This document shows positions 1 to 7,926 of a stretch of DNA of 64,000 bases, one piece after another. Below the pieces are notes generated by a model. That model did no database searches and was not told the origin of the DNA. It saw only the letters and a list, made by a program, of their open reading frames with translations. A program made the position numbers and the translations under genes. Location: contig CABUAT010000001.1 in NCBI GenBank assembly GCA_902489665.1, forward strand, positions 62,001-126,000, read 5' to 3'. Source of the DNA: an uncultured Collinsella sp. Its GTDB lineage: Bacteria; Actinomycetota; Coriobacteriia; Coriobacteriales; Coriobacteriaceae. Each line of letters starts with the position of its first letter. The first letter of the stretch is position 1.

Positions 1-944
1 TTGGGGGCGGCGGCGTCACCATAAGCGCGAAGCATGTGCGGCAGGATGATCGCGTTGGCCAAACCGTGCGGAATTCCGTATCGGCCGCCCAGACTGTGCG
101 CGATGGCATGCACATATCCGACATAGGAGCGGGTAAACGCAACGCCCGCCTTATACGCCGCCGAAAGCATATTGCGACGAGCGCGCATGTCGTCACCATG
201 CTCATAGGCCTCGAGCAAATTGTCGTGGATAAGCTGCACCGCCTGTCGCGCCATCTTGCGCGTATAGGGCGTGGTGCTTCGCCCGATAAAGGCCTCAACG
301 GCATGCGTCAGGGCGTCCATGCCCGTCTGCCCCGTAATGGAAGCGGGCAAGCCGCACGTAAACTCGGGGTCGTGGACTGCAAAACGCGGGATGAGCACAA
401 AGTCGTTAATGGGGTATTTGTAGTGCGTCCCGTCATCGGTAATTACCGCCGCAAGCGTGACTTCGCTTCCCGTACCGGCGGTAGTGGGAACGGCGATGAG
501 CAGCGGCAGGCGACGATGAATCCGCAGCAGGCCGCGCATCTTGTTGATGGGCTTGTTTGGCTGCGCAATGCGTGCGCCCACGCCCTTGGCACAGTCCATG
601 GCCGAGCCACCGCCAAAGCCGATAATGGCCTGGCAGGCGCTCTCTCGATACAGGGACGCCGCTTCTTCCACGTTTGAAACCGTGGGGTTTGCACGCGTTT
701 CGGCATAGACCGTAACGCCAATCCCCCTGGATGCGAGCGCCGTCTCGAGCGGTGCCGTGAGCCCCAGACGGGCAATGCCGGGATCCGTCACGATAAGGAC
801 CTTCTGGATCGAGCGCTTTTGAAGCACCGCGGGCACATCCTCGGCATGCTCTAAAATGCGCGGCTCGGTATAGGGCAGGATCGGCAATGCAATGCGAAAA
901 ACCGTCTGATATGTTCGGCACCAGGCACGACGGGCTAGATGCAT
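1..944 (-). CDS. Iron-containing alcohol dehydrogenase (C-terminus cut by window edge)
   Basis: Group III alcohol dehydrogenase, an NAD(P)-linked oxidoreductase of alcohols or aldehydes in the cytoplasm. About 314 residues are visible. The nucleotide-binding stretch FGGGSAMDCAKGVG, the PTTAGTGSE motif and the metal-site region with DALTHAVEAF and HAIAHSLGGRYGIPHG are all present, so the fold is intact as far as it can be read. The ATG at 944 follows an AAGGAG-type ribosome-binding site (TGAAGGAGTTTCCTTT). The reading frame runs off the left edge, so the last ~70 residues are missing. The gene diverges from rubrerythrin. The exact substrate (butanol, propanediol or lactaldehyde) cannot be told from these motifs. 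Confidence 0.9.
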   Translation of the reverse strand, partial: MHLARRAWCRTYQTVFRIALPILPYTEPRILEHAEDVPAVLQKRSIQKVLIVTDPGIARLGLTAPLETALASRGIGVTVYAETRANPTVSNVEEAASLYRESACQAIIGFGGGSAMDCAKGVGARIAQPNKPINKMRGLLRIHRRLPLLIAVPTTAGTGSEVTLAAVITDDGTHYKYPINDFVLIPRFAVHDPEFTCGLPASITGQTGMDALTHAVEAFIGRSTTPYTRKMARQAVQLIHDNLLEAYEHGDDMRARRNMLSAAYKAGVAFTRSYVGYVHAIAHSLGGRYGIPHGLANAIILPHMLRAYGDAAAP

Positions 945-962
945 AAAGGAAACTCCTTCATT

Positions 963-978
963 TGTTGATAGGTCAACA
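963..978. promoter_or_regulatory. Small palindrome upstream of the alcohol dehydrogenase
   Basis: TGTTGA-TAGG-TCAACA is a perfect 6-bp inverted repeat about 18 bases upstream of the dehydrogenase start codon. It could be an operator for a repressor. The arms are short and chance is possible. Confidence 0.35.
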
Positions 979-1088
979 TTTGCTCGCCCGATTGTACTCA
1001 GCGGCGGTCAAAGACGGCCTGCCAATCGTTAATCAATCAACATCTTCATATCTCAAAATTGTTTTATTAAAAATCATTCCTAATAGGC

Positions 1089-1116
1089 TTCACATTTGGT
1101 TGCATTTATGGATAAT
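1089..1116 (+). promoter_or_regulatory. Candidate sigma-70 promoter of rubrerythrin
   Basis: TTCACA, 16 bases, then GATAAT: each hexamer matches the vegetative consensus at five of six positions. It lies 85 bases upstream of the rubrerythrin start codon and points towards it. Confidence 0.5.
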
Positions 1117-1200
1117 AGAACTCGTCAAGACGCACGTCCGGAGAGGGCCCTTACGGGACCGGACGAGCGCGCAATCGCCATCGATCGAAAGGATCGAATC

Positions 1201-1761
1201 ATGAAGTTTGTTTGCCCCGTTTGCGGTTATGTGGAAGAGTTCGACGGCGACCAGCTGCCCGAGGATTTTAAGTGCCCCCAGTGCGGCGTTCCCGGTTCTC
1301 GTTTCCTGAAGCAGGAGGAGGGCCAGCTCGAGTGGGCCGCCGAGCACGTCGTGGGCGTCGCCAAGATGGAGGGTGTCTCTGAGGACATCGTTGCCGACCT
1401 GCGCGCCAACTTTGAGGGCGAGTGCTCCGAGGTCGGTATGTACCTGGCCATGGCTCGCGTCGCTCATCGCGAGGGCTATCCCGAGATCGGCCTGTACTGG
1501 GAGAAGGCTGCCCACGAGGAGGCCGAGCATGCCGCCAAGTTCGCCGAGCTCCTGGGCGAGGTCGTGACCGACTCCACCAAGAAGAACCTCGAGATGCGCG
1601 TTGAGGCCGAGAACGGCGCCACCGCCGGCAAGACCGATCTTGCCAAGCGTGCCAAGGCCGCCGGCCTCGATGCCATCCACGACACCGTGCACGAGATGGC
1701 TCGCGACGAGGCCCGCCACGGCAAGGCTTTCGCCGGCCTGCTCAAGCGCTACTTTGGCTAA
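1201..1761 (+). CDS. Rubrerythrin with N-terminal rubredoxin domain
   Basis: A 186-residue peroxide-scavenging non-haem iron protein typical of anaerobes. The rubredoxin iron site is at the N-terminus (CPVCGY near residue 5 and CPQCGVPG near residue 24), ahead of the ferritin-like four-helix domain. That domain has the two diiron motifs around ECSEVGMYLAMAR/HEEAEHA and DEARHG. This is the reverse order of classical rubrerythrin, as in the revRbr proteins of clostridia. The ATG at 1201 was chosen because AAAGGA stands just upstream and MKFVCPVCGY is the expected N-terminus. The same frame is open further upstream, but those residues match nothing. A terminator follows. Likely part of the oxidative stress defence. 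Confidence 0.95.
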   Translation: MKFVCPVCGYVEEFDGDQLPEDFKCPQCGVPGSRFLKQEEGQLEWAAEHVVGVAKMEGVSEDIVADLRANFEGECSEVGMYLAMARVAHREGYPEIGLYWEKAAHEEAEHAAKFAELLGEVVTDSTKKNLEMRVEAENGATAGKTDLAKRAKAAGLDAIHDTVHEMARDEARHGKAFAGLLKRYFG

Positions 1762-1796
1762 GCCAAACGCCTGAGACATAACCTCAAGCTCGATGA

Positions 1797-1826
1797 GGCC
1801 CGGACCGTATTGGTTCGGGCCTTTTT
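1797..1826 (+). terminator. Rho-independent terminator of rubrerythrin
   Basis: GGCCCGGACC, loop GTATT, GGTTCGGGCC, then TTTTT, 35 bases after the rubrerythrin stop codon. Confidence 0.9.
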
Positions 1827-1892
1827 CGTGCCTCATGAACTTGTTAACGCCCTGAAATAGGACCGCCTTCGGCATCGGCTTCTCGTCAAAAA

Positions 1893-2015
1893 CTAAGTGA
1901 GTAGACTTTTTGGAACTTGCCGAGCACGCCATCCATATTGCTTTATAAAGCCGCAGGTAAATGACTTGTTGCAAAACGGCTTGGTCGCCAAAGTGCCAAA
2001 AGTCTACTCACTTAG
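1893..2015. repeat. 123-bp element with 18-bp inverted ends, copy 1
   Basis: It begins with CTAAGTGAGTAGACTTTT and ends with the exact reverse complement AAAAGTCTACTCACTTAG. The middle (~87 bp) is clearly related to copy 2 at 3315-3436: both contain CCGAGCA, CCGCAGGTA, CTTGTT and TGGTCGCCAAAGTG in the same order. The right end supplies the last codons and TAG stop of the gene at 2004-3131. No transposase is encoded. It may be a MITE-like element, a bidirectional terminator or a structured RNA. Confidence 0.85.
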
Positions 2016-3131
2016 AACCGCAGCCGTCCACGATCGAGCCATTTTGTGTCTAACGGGCATCTTTCCGTCGATTACTCCCAATTTTGTCCAGTCAACGAAT
2101 AGTTCAGACCTGAGTAATGTCTCAGCCCTTTGCTCATCTGAGCTTTTATCACGATATTCAGCATCGAGCATCCTGCATACGGCCTTAACGATCGCGCGGA
2201 ATCTATCCTCATCCGATATCTGTCTGTGTGTCAGGAGAAGCACATCGTAGCCCATGGCCTGAAGGGCCGTCATGCGGTCAGCGTCACGCAAGCCATCCCC
2301 TGCGCGTCCGTGCGAGGCCTTTCCCTGACATTCAATGGCCACCTGTCGCCTGCCGTCCGGCGAAGACAGAAGTATGTCGATATATACACGGGACTTTCCC
2401 ACAATCGCTCGAGCACTTGTGCTTAGCATCACTTCAACATTAAGCTCTATGTCGCAAAAGCCTTCGCCTCCCAGGGATCGCGGCAGTGCAAGTAGCAAAT
2501 ACGCCTCGACCTCAAAAGGCGACGCGGCACCCAATGGAACGAGTTGCGACACCGTCCTAAATCTATTGCCGTAACGTATCCCGCAAACATCTGAACAAAA
2601 ACGGTCAAGGTCTCCGCCTAAAACCAAAGCGTCTCGACGCCATAAATTTGAGGCGGTGCCGTCCTCGGACGGGCAGCGCACCCAACCGAACGTTGTCGAG
2701 ATCGCGCCCGAATCAATTGCACGCGAAAGCTCCGCCTCAAGTGCCGCAGGCAGAGCGCACACCGCAAACAAGCCACACATCTCCGCCAATACCAAAAGAA
2801 GCTGAAGATCCGTCAGATGCCGTGACATGATGAATGCCGTCAGTAGAGGAGACGTAATCAAAAATCCATGCTCCGTTTCCAGCACGGATTCCCTGGGGAG
2901 CTCACCAAGAAACAGCCGCTGCCTAATGCTGGCAGGACAAGTCCGTTTGTTTCTCGTCCGAACCAATGTATGCAACGGAAAACCGAGCGCGACCGCAGCC
3001 GTCGGGTTGCGGGCGAGATCATATCGCTGCCGGTCTTCTTCCGGTCGTGGAAGCGACGGACACAAAGCGCGGACTTGAGGAGGCAAACGCCAGTACCTAA
3101 AAGCCGATATGTCACAAAGTAGATCCTTCAT
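2004..3131 (-). CDS. Orphan protein with C-terminal PD-(D/E)XK/DUF559-like nuclease-type domain
   Basis: 375 residues, with no named family that I recognise over the full length. The N-terminal ~200 residues (starting MKDLLCDISAFRYWRLPP) look globular. The C-terminal part has a pattern seen in DUF559/Vsr-type folds: an acidic strand VYIDILL, then VAIECQGK giving an E-x-Q-G-K core, then a helix with RMTALQAMGYDVLLL. No partner gene, methylase or helicase lies next to it. There is no good ribosome-binding site. The ATG at 3131 was preferred over a GTG two codons earlier. Its final residues L-S-E and TAG stop are encoded by the adjacent repeat. Copies of that repeat flank the gene on both sides, suggesting movement or a defence-type accessory role, which is inference. 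Confidence 0.7.
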   Translation of the reverse strand: MKDLLCDISAFRYWRLPPQVRALCPSLPRPEEDRQRYDLARNPTAAVALGFPLHTLVRTRNKRTCPASIRQRLFLGELPRESVLETEHGFLITSPLLTAFIMSRHLTDLQLLLVLAEMCGLFAVCALPAALEAELSRAIDSGAISTTFGWVRCPSEDGTASNLWRRDALVLGGDLDRFCSDVCGIRYGNRFRTVSQLVPLGAASPFEVEAYLLLALPRSLGGEGFCDIELNVEVMLSTSARAIVGKSRVYIDILLSSPDGRRQVAIECQGKASHGRAGDGLRDADRMTALQAMGYDVLLLTHRQISDEDRFRAIVKAVCRMLDAEYRDKSSDEQRAETLLRSELFVDWTKLGVIDGKMPVRHKMARSWTAAVLSE

Positions 3132-3214
3132 AGGCACAGGAGAACACGAATTTCAACCCAGTCAGTCACGCATTGGCGCGAACGCACCAAAAATGGCGCC
3201 GAACGGACTGCCAA

Positions 3215-3280
3215 GTTTTCAACAGCCCTCCCCAACTGGCCAAAAGCTTGTCGAGAGCTGGACGAAGCCCTGTTGAAAAC
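3215..3280. repeat. Inverted repeat between copy 2 element and the orphan gene
   Basis: GTTTTCAACAG (3215-3225) and its exact complement CTGTTGAAAAC (3270-3280) are separated by 44 bases, followed on the + strand by CCCATTTTTTT. It may be a terminator or another palindromic element. Confidence 0.5.
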
Positions 3281-3314
3281 CCCATTTTTTTCTCATGCAG
3301 AAGCTTTACGCGGC

Positions 3315-3436
3315 AAGTGAGTAGACTTTTTTTGAACATTCCGAGCAGGCCGGTCTTCCTGCTTTTCAAAACCGCAGGTAGATAGCTTGTTACAAAACTG
3401 CCTGGTCGCCAAAGTGCTAAAAGTCTACTCACTTAG
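3315..3436. repeat. 122-bp element with inverted ends, copy 2
   Basis: Same orientation as copy 1. The left arm AAGTGAGTAGACTTTT (3315-3330) pairs with the right arm AAAAGTCTACTCACTTAG (3419-3436). The interior matches copy 1 at most positions by eye. The right end encodes the final lysine and TGA stop of the MocR-type regulator, so both genes next to a right arm terminate inside it, in different frames. Confidence 0.85.
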
Positions 3437-4865
3437 ATTGCAGAGTGCCCCCCATTAGCTGCAATTCCAAGGTAGTTAGTACTTTTGGACTCAGGTCGTC
3501 ATACTGGACAAGAATATGAGTTGAGTTTTCAGGGGCAGATGCGCCATCGGCACACCAAAAACAGTCACCGATATCGATAAAAGGGATGCTCGAGCGCGTG
3601 AGGGCCCGTGCAAAAGTGCTTCCGCCCGTTCCGCGCTCCGCAACCACGGTGCAGTAAAGGCCCGCGTCTGCATGCTCGATCGAGACCTCTCCTGCCGGAA
3701 ATACTTTCCGCACAAGCACCATCAGGCCATCACGCGCCTCGCGAGCACGAACGCGCACGCGGTTCACATGTCGCTCGTAATCACCCGATTCCAGCAAGCG
3801 AGCCAATGCAACTTGATCTATAGAGCTAACCGACGAGGCGTAAAAACCAAGGTCGCGCCTAAACCGCTCCATCAGCTCGTCGGGCAGCACCATGTACGCT
3901 AGGCGCAACGCCGATGACAGGCTCTTCGAAAACGTATTGGTGTAGATAACCGACTGGGCGGCATCGATCGACGCGAGTGCGGGGATCGGCTTGCCGGCAA
4001 GGCGGAACTCACAATCAAAGTCATCTTCGATGAGATATCGACCCGGCCGTTCGGCAGCCCAGCTCAGCAGCGCATATCGACGCGCGATGCTCGTCACCAG
4101 GCCGGTTGGATATTGGTGAGACGGCATCAGGTGAAGGACATCGGTCCCAGTTTTCTGCAGAGTGCTCAGGTCGACGCCGTCATCATCCAACGGGATATGC
4201 CGAACTTTGCAACCCATGGCCTGATAGATGCGCGTCAGGCGCAAATAGCCCGGGTCCTCAACGGCATACACCTTGTCGGCTCCAAGCAACTGAACCAACA
4301 TAGTATCGAGCAGCTGGGCACCTGCACCGATAACGATGTTGTTGGGGTCGACATTCATACCCCTTGTCCCGCGCAGATGGTGAGCAATTGCGCGTCGCAG
4401 CCGAGCGGTGCCCTGCGCCGGTGCGGGCGAAAAGATTTCGCGCTCGTCTTCGGATGCCAGCGTCGCCCGTAGCGCACTTTGCCAAAGCCGCGCCGCCTCC
4501 AAAGCGGAAGGAGAAAGTGCATCGAACAGCTCAACCTGTCCGTTGACATCATGCGCGCTGGGACCCGCAGAGGCGGCATCTCGGTCGATGTCCTCCGCAG
4601 CTGAAGCCAAAACCGGTGCATCCGGAAGCTCGCAAGCGTAGTAGCCACGACGCGGCATTGAGCAAATATAGCCCTCAGCGAGTAACTGGCTATATGCATT
4701 CTCGATGGTAATGACACTGATTCCCAGATGACTGGCAAAGGCGCGCTTAGACGGAAGATGCTCCCCCGCCGCAATACGTCCAGCAACAATATCATCTCGA
4801 ATTTGCTGATAAACATACTCATAGAGCGATGCCTCGCCACGTTTTTCCAAATTGTAGTCAAGCAT
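3429..4865 (-). CDS. pdxR: MocR-family (GntR + aminotransferase) regulator, PdxR type
   Basis: 478 residues. The N-terminal GntR winged helix (about 1-75, with YEYVYQQIRDDIVAGRIAAG and LPSKRAFASHLGIS) is joined to a fold-type I aminotransferase-like domain. That domain carries the pyridoxal phosphate lysine in NTFSKSLSSALRLAY. MocR proteins next to pdxST sense pyridoxal 5'-phosphate and control its synthesis. The gene diverges from pdxS with 145 bases between starts, which supports PdxR. A TTG start 11 codons upstream is possible, but ATG at 4865 has AGGTGG seven bases before it. The stop codon lies in the repeat at 3315-3436. Confidence 0.9.
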   Translation of the reverse strand: MLDYNLEKRGEASLYEYVYQQIRDDIVAGRIAAGEHLPSKRAFASHLGISVITIENAYSQLLAEGYICSMPRRGYYACELPDAPVLASAAEDIDRDAASAGPSAHDVNGQVELFDALSPSALEAARLWQSALRATLASEDEREIFSPAPAQGTARLRRAIAHHLRGTRGMNVDPNNIVIGAGAQLLDTMLVQLLGADKVYAVEDPGYLRLTRIYQAMGCKVRHIPLDDDGVDLSTLQKTGTDVLHLMPSHQYPTGLVTSIARRYALLSWAAERPGRYLIEDDFDCEFRLAGKPIPALASIDAAQSVIYTNTFSKSLSSALRLAYMVLPDELMERFRRDLGFYASSVSSIDQVALARLLESGDYERHVNRVRVRAREARDGLMVLVRKVFPAGEVSIEHADAGLYCTVVAERGTGGSTFARALTRSSIPFIDIGDCFWCADGASAPENSTHILVQYDDLSPKVLTTLELQLMGGTLQSK

Positions 4866-4899
4866 GAGTTTGCCACCTGACCTTATCGAGCTGTTCAAT

Positions 4900-4921
4900 C
4901 TGATATTAAGCTGATCTTATT
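4900..4921. promoter_or_regulatory. Direct repeat, candidate PdxR operator
   Basis: Two adjoining 11-bp units, CTGATATTAAG and CTGATCTTATT, lie between pdxR and pdxS. MocR regulators commonly bind tandem direct repeats in such divergent intergenic regions. The match to PdxR is inferred from position only. Confidence 0.5.
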
Positions 4922-5010
4922 ATTATCTCGAAAACTGAGTATTTTGCCATACCCAGCTCCCCGATAGGATGTTCCGTCAAACAATGCACATGCCAACCAA
5001 GGGAGCAACC

Positions 5011-5901
5011 ATGGCAGAACAGACCAGCAAGGCCGATCGCGTCAAACTCAATCGCGAACTCGCACAGATGCTCAAGGGCGGCGTCATCATGGACGTCACC
5101 ACACCCGAGCAGGCGCGCATCGCCGAGGAAGCGGGCGCCTGCGCCGTCATGGCACTCGAGCGCATTCCGGCCGACATCCGCGCCGCAGGCGGCGTCTCGC
5201 GCATGAGCGACCCCAAGATGATCAAGGGCATCCAAGAGGCCGTCTCCATCCCTGTTATGGCCAAGTGCCGCATCGGTCACATTGTCGAGGCGCAGGTCCT
5301 GCAGGCCATCGAGATCGATTACATCGACGAGTCCGAGGTTCTCTCCCCTGCCGATGACGTCTATCACATCGACAAGACCCAGTTTGATGTGCCGTTTGTC
5401 TGCGGCGCCCGCGATCTGGGCGAGGCGCTGCACCGTGTTGCCGAAGGTGCCACGATGATTCGCACCAAGGGCGAGCCGGGCACGGGCGACGTCGTTCAGG
5501 CCGTGCGCCACATGCGCAAGATCCAAAAGCAGATCCGCGACGTTGTTGCCCTTCGCGACGACGAGCTCTTTGAGGCAGCCAAGCAACTGCAGGTTCCGGT
5601 CGAGCTGGTGCGCGAGGTCCATGCCACGGGAAAGCTTCCCGTCGTGAACTTTGCCGCTGGCGGCGTGGCAACCCCGGCCGATGCTGCGCTGATGATGCAG
5701 CTGGGTGCCGAGGGCGTCTTTGTCGGCTCGGGCATCTTTAAGAGCGGCGACCCCGCCAAGCGCGCCGCCGCCATCGTTAAGGCTGTGGCTAACTTTACCG
5801 ACGCCAAACTCATCGCCGAGCTTTCGGAGGACCTGGGCGAGGCCATGGTCGGCATCAACGCCGACGAGATCGAGATCATCATGGAGGAGCGCGGGCGCTA
5901 G
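5011..5901 (+). CDS. pdxS: Pyridoxal 5'-phosphate synthase lyase subunit PdxS
   Basis: 296 residues, full length. Makes pyridoxal 5'-phosphate from ribose 5-phosphate, glyceraldehyde 3-phosphate and ammonia, as a dodecamer with PdxT. The two active-site lysines are visible: K85 in PVMAKCRIGH and K153 in RTKGEPGTGD, matching K81 and K149 of the Bacillus enzyme. The phosphate-binding GGVATPADAA and FVGSGIFKS are intact. The ATG at 5011 has AAGGGAG upstream, and MAEQTSKADRVKLNRELAQM is the usual kind of N-terminus. The gene is followed 20 bases later by pdxT in one operon and diverges from its likely regulator. Confidence 0.98.
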   Translation: MAEQTSKADRVKLNRELAQMLKGGVIMDVTTPEQARIAEEAGACAVMALERIPADIRAAGGVSRMSDPKMIKGIQEAVSIPVMAKCRIGHIVEAQVLQAIEIDYIDESEVLSPADDVYHIDKTQFDVPFVCGARDLGEALHRVAEGATMIRTKGEPGTGDVVQAVRHMRKIQKQIRDVVALRDDELFEAAKQLQVPVELVREVHATGKLPVVNFAAGGVATPADAALMMQLGAEGVFVGSGIFKSGDPAKRAAAIVKAVANFTDAKLIAELSEDLGEAMVGINADEIEIIMEERGR

Positions 5902-5921
5902 TCCAGCAGAAAGGATCACAC

Positions 5922-6509
5922 ATGAGCGATTATGCAGACCAAACGGTCGCCGTGCTGGCGGTCCAAGGCGCTTTTGCCGAGCACGAGGCGAGGCTGTCCG
6001 AGCTGGGCACACGTTGTATTGAGTTGAGGCAGGCGGCCGATTTGAAGCAGGACTTTGACCGTCTGGTACTTCCCGGCGGCGAGTCTACCGTTCAAGGGAA
6101 GCTGCTTGATGAGTTGGGCATGCTCGAGGAGCTTCGTGCCCGTATCGTTGAAGGCATGCCCGTCCTGGGCACCTGCGCCGGCCTGATTCTGCTGGCTCAC
6201 GACCTTGCCGCCCACGACGATAAGGGCACGCCGCGTTTGGCAACCATGGATGTACTTGTCGAGCGCAATGCCTACGGCAGGCAGCTCGGCAGCTTTCGAA
6301 CCAAGGGGCAGGTATCCGGCATCGACGGTGAAGCGCCACTGACGTTCATCCGCGCGCCCCGCATCGTCGAGGTCCACGGCGACGCCAAGGCCTTAGCGAA
6401 AGTCGACGGCCGTATCGTCGCCGCCCGTCAGGGCAACCAGCTCGGCGTAACCTTCCACCCCGAACTCGACGAAGACACCCGCCTCCACGAACTGTTCCTA
6501 CAAATGTAG
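5922..6509 (+). CDS. pdxT: Pyridoxal 5'-phosphate synthase glutaminase subunit PdxT
   Basis: 195 residues. Class I glutamine amidotransferase that releases ammonia from glutamine and channels it to PdxS. The catalytic triad is visible: nucleophile C85 in VLGTCAGLILLA, and H179 and E181 in GVTFHPELDED. The substrate loop PGGEST is at 51-56. AGAAAGGA precedes the ATG. Co-transcribed with pdxS. Confidence 0.97.
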   Translation: MSDYADQTVAVLAVQGAFAEHEARLSELGTRCIELRQAADLKQDFDRLVLPGGESTVQGKLLDELGMLEELRARIVEGMPVLGTCAGLILLAHDLAAHDDKGTPRLATMDVLVERNAYGRQLGSFRTKGQVSGIDGEAPLTFIRAPRIVEVHGDAKALAKVDGRIVAARQGNQLGVTFHPELDEDTRLHELFLQM

Positions 6510-6548
6510 GCAAAGTAGAACGAGCGTGGATTTTCGGACACATAACAA

Positions 6549-6616
6549 ATGAGAGTGGATAATCTCCCACTTTGAACTTGGATGCAGGCTCAAACCGGGA
6601 GATTATCCACTCTCAT
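6549..6616. repeat. 20-bp perfect inverted repeat downstream of pdxT
   Basis: The arm ATGAGAGTGGATAATCTCCC (6549-6568) is repeated as its exact complement at 6597-6616 with a 28-base spacer. Short further pairing outside (ACATA/TATGT) extends it. There is no U-tract, so it is not a simple terminator. The layout resembles the elements at 1893 and 3315, but the sequence differs. First item in the 353-base gene-free stretch 6510-6862. Confidence 0.85.
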
Positions 6617-6622
6617 GCTATG

Positions 6623-6651
6623 TAGTCGTTGGGGACGCTCTTAAACGACTA
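6623..6651 (+). repeat. GGGAC-core palindromic element, TAGTCGTT arm type
   Basis: TAGTCGTT-GGGGACG-CTCTTA-AACGACTA. The same arms and core recur as an inverted pair at 47316-47375. A degraded inverted partner (CCCAATGACTAC) follows near 6680. Confidence 0.75.
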
Positions 6652-6722
6652 GACAAAACTATAGGAACACCCAATGACTACTTTGGACCATGACGGCGCC
6701 GCAGGTAGAGGACGAACAGCGA

Positions 6723-6822
6723 GCGCCCGTCAGAGCGAACAAATTGGCATGAAAAGAGGACGGCATAGACCTTCTGGTCATGCCGTCCTCTTTGAATGAC
6801 AAGTTGTCGCTCTGGTGGGCGC
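6723..6822. repeat. 100-base nested hairpin, including a terminator for the RGG gene
   Basis: The outer arms GCGCCC-GT-CAGAGCGA-A-CAA (6723-6742) and TTG-TCGCTCTG-GT-GGGCGC (6804-6822) enclose a second hairpin, AAAGAGGACGGCAT..GACC with TTCT loop (6753-6793). On the minus strand the inner hairpin ends in CTCTTTTC, so it can terminate the gene at 6863-7774. The outer arms are not needed for that and suggest a mobile or structured element. Confidence 0.7.
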
Positions 6823-6836
6823 GCAGCGTCAAGTGG

Positions 6837-6862
6837 TTACGGCGTTTGGTAAAACGCCGTAA
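6837..6862 (-). terminator. 11-bp stem directly after the RGG protein stop codon
   Basis: TTACGGCGTTT, four-base loop, AAACGCCGTAA. It starts at the base after the stop codon on the minus strand. There is no U-run, so it may protect the 3' end rather than terminate. The stronger terminator is the next hairpin downstream. Confidence 0.5.
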
Positions 6863-7774
6863 CTAAAAACGGTTGCCGCGGAAGCCGCCGCCGTTGCGGC
6901 CGCCACGGTCGCCACCGCGACCGCCGCGGTCGTTACCGCGGTTGCCGCCAAAGCCGCCACGGTTGCCGCCGCGGTCGCCATAGCCACCACGGTTGCCGCC
7001 AAAGCCGCCGCGACCGCCACGGTCGCCGCCACGGTCACCAAAGCCGCCACGGCCGCCGCGATCGCCACCGCGACCGCCACGGTCACCGCCACGGCCACCG
7101 CGATCGCCAAAGCCGCCGCGACCGCCACGGTCACCGCCACGGCCACCGCGATCGTCACGACCGCCGCGAGGACCGCGGTCCTCGTCCAGGCCCATGGCGA
7201 CGAGCGGAGCAATGACCTTATCGAGAGCGGCCATCAGCTCGGTGGCCTCCTCGTAAGAAAGCTCGGGCAGGAGCTTCTCCTTCTTGTTGGCAAGCTCGAC
7301 CAGGCCCTCAGCGGCATCCTCGGCAGCGAAGACGACAATCTTGCGCATATCGCCCTCGGCGTCGTCGATTCGGCCGACCAGATCGGCAGCCTCGGCCTCG
7401 GCCATCAGGCCATCGAGCTCACGAAGGCGCATGCCCAGCAGGTCAGACATTTCCTTCTGCTCCATCTTGGGCTTGAGGTCAAGAAGCTTGATGGCGCGCT
7501 CGATGTTCGCCATGCGCTCGGCCTTGGCCTCCTCCTCCTTGGAAATAGCAAAGCGACGGCTACGCAGCAGGCGGGCGGCCTTCTGCATCTTGTCCATCAG
7601 CTCTTCGTCATCGTAATCAACGGCGGCCTCGACAACCTCGGCCTCCTCCTCGGCGGAAACCTCGTCAGCAGCCTCAACCTTGGCAGCTTCGGTCTCCACG
7701 GTCTCGACTGCCTCGACCTCGGCAGCCACGGTCTCGTTCTCGGTCTCGTTCATGATCTCTTCGTTCTCAGACAT
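6863..7774 (-). CDS. MarR-like winged-helix protein with long C-terminal RGG-repeat tail
   Basis: 303 residues in three parts. Residues 1-55 are strongly acidic (runs of E and V). About 60-185 looks like a MarR-type winged helix: LLDLKPKMEQKEMSDLLGMR is the recognition region, followed by a wing-like RIDDAEGDMRKIVVF. From about 197 to the end there are some 20 GGR/DRGG/GGFG units, a low-complexity basic tail like eukaryotic RGG boxes that bind RNA or drive condensates. A role in nucleic-acid binding is likely, but the target is unknown. The repeat DNA is itself internally repetitive and could expand or contract. The ATG at 7774 follows AAGGAG. Stands alone in its transcription unit. Confidence 0.8.
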   Translation of the reverse strand: MSENEEIMNETENETVAAEVEAVETVETEAAKVEAADEVSAEEEAEVVEAAVDYDDEELMDKMQKAARLLRSRRFAISKEEEAKAERMANIERAIKLLDLKPKMEQKEMSDLLGMRLRELDGLMAEAEAADLVGRIDDAEGDMRKIVVFAAEDAAEGLVELANKKEKLLPELSYEEATELMAALDKVIAPLVAMGLDEDRGPRGGRDDRGGRGGDRGGRGGFGDRGGRGGDRGGRGGDRGGRGGFGDRGGDRGGRGGFGGNRGGYGDRGGNRGGFGGNRGNDRGGRGGDRGGRNGGGFRGNRF

Positions 7775-7926
7775 GAGACTCCTTCTTGGCCCTCTCGGGC
7801 ATCATCGCCCCATTCGCGGGGCCCGTCGCGCACTCTTTGCGCTTTAAACATTCATGCCTCTCGGCAAAACGTCCATTAGTTTATGTTGTCGCCATCCAAT
7901 CTAGCTGCAGAATCTATGTGTACACA

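Noticed and set aside
1090..1974. Long open frame on the minus strand opposite rubrerythrin
   Set aside because: Antisense shadow of a GC-rich gene. The rubrerythrin frame has clear motifs.
3166..3432. Open frame of 88 codons on the minus strand between the MocR gene and the orphan gene
   Set aside because: It lies across the repeat element and an inverted repeat. The translation has no recognisable pattern and no ribosome-binding site.
6993..7256. Proline/arginine-rich frame and tandem repeats at the RGG gene read as CRISPR or minisatellite
   Set aside because: The repetition is explained by RGG codons on the minus strand. Units are irregular with no spacers.
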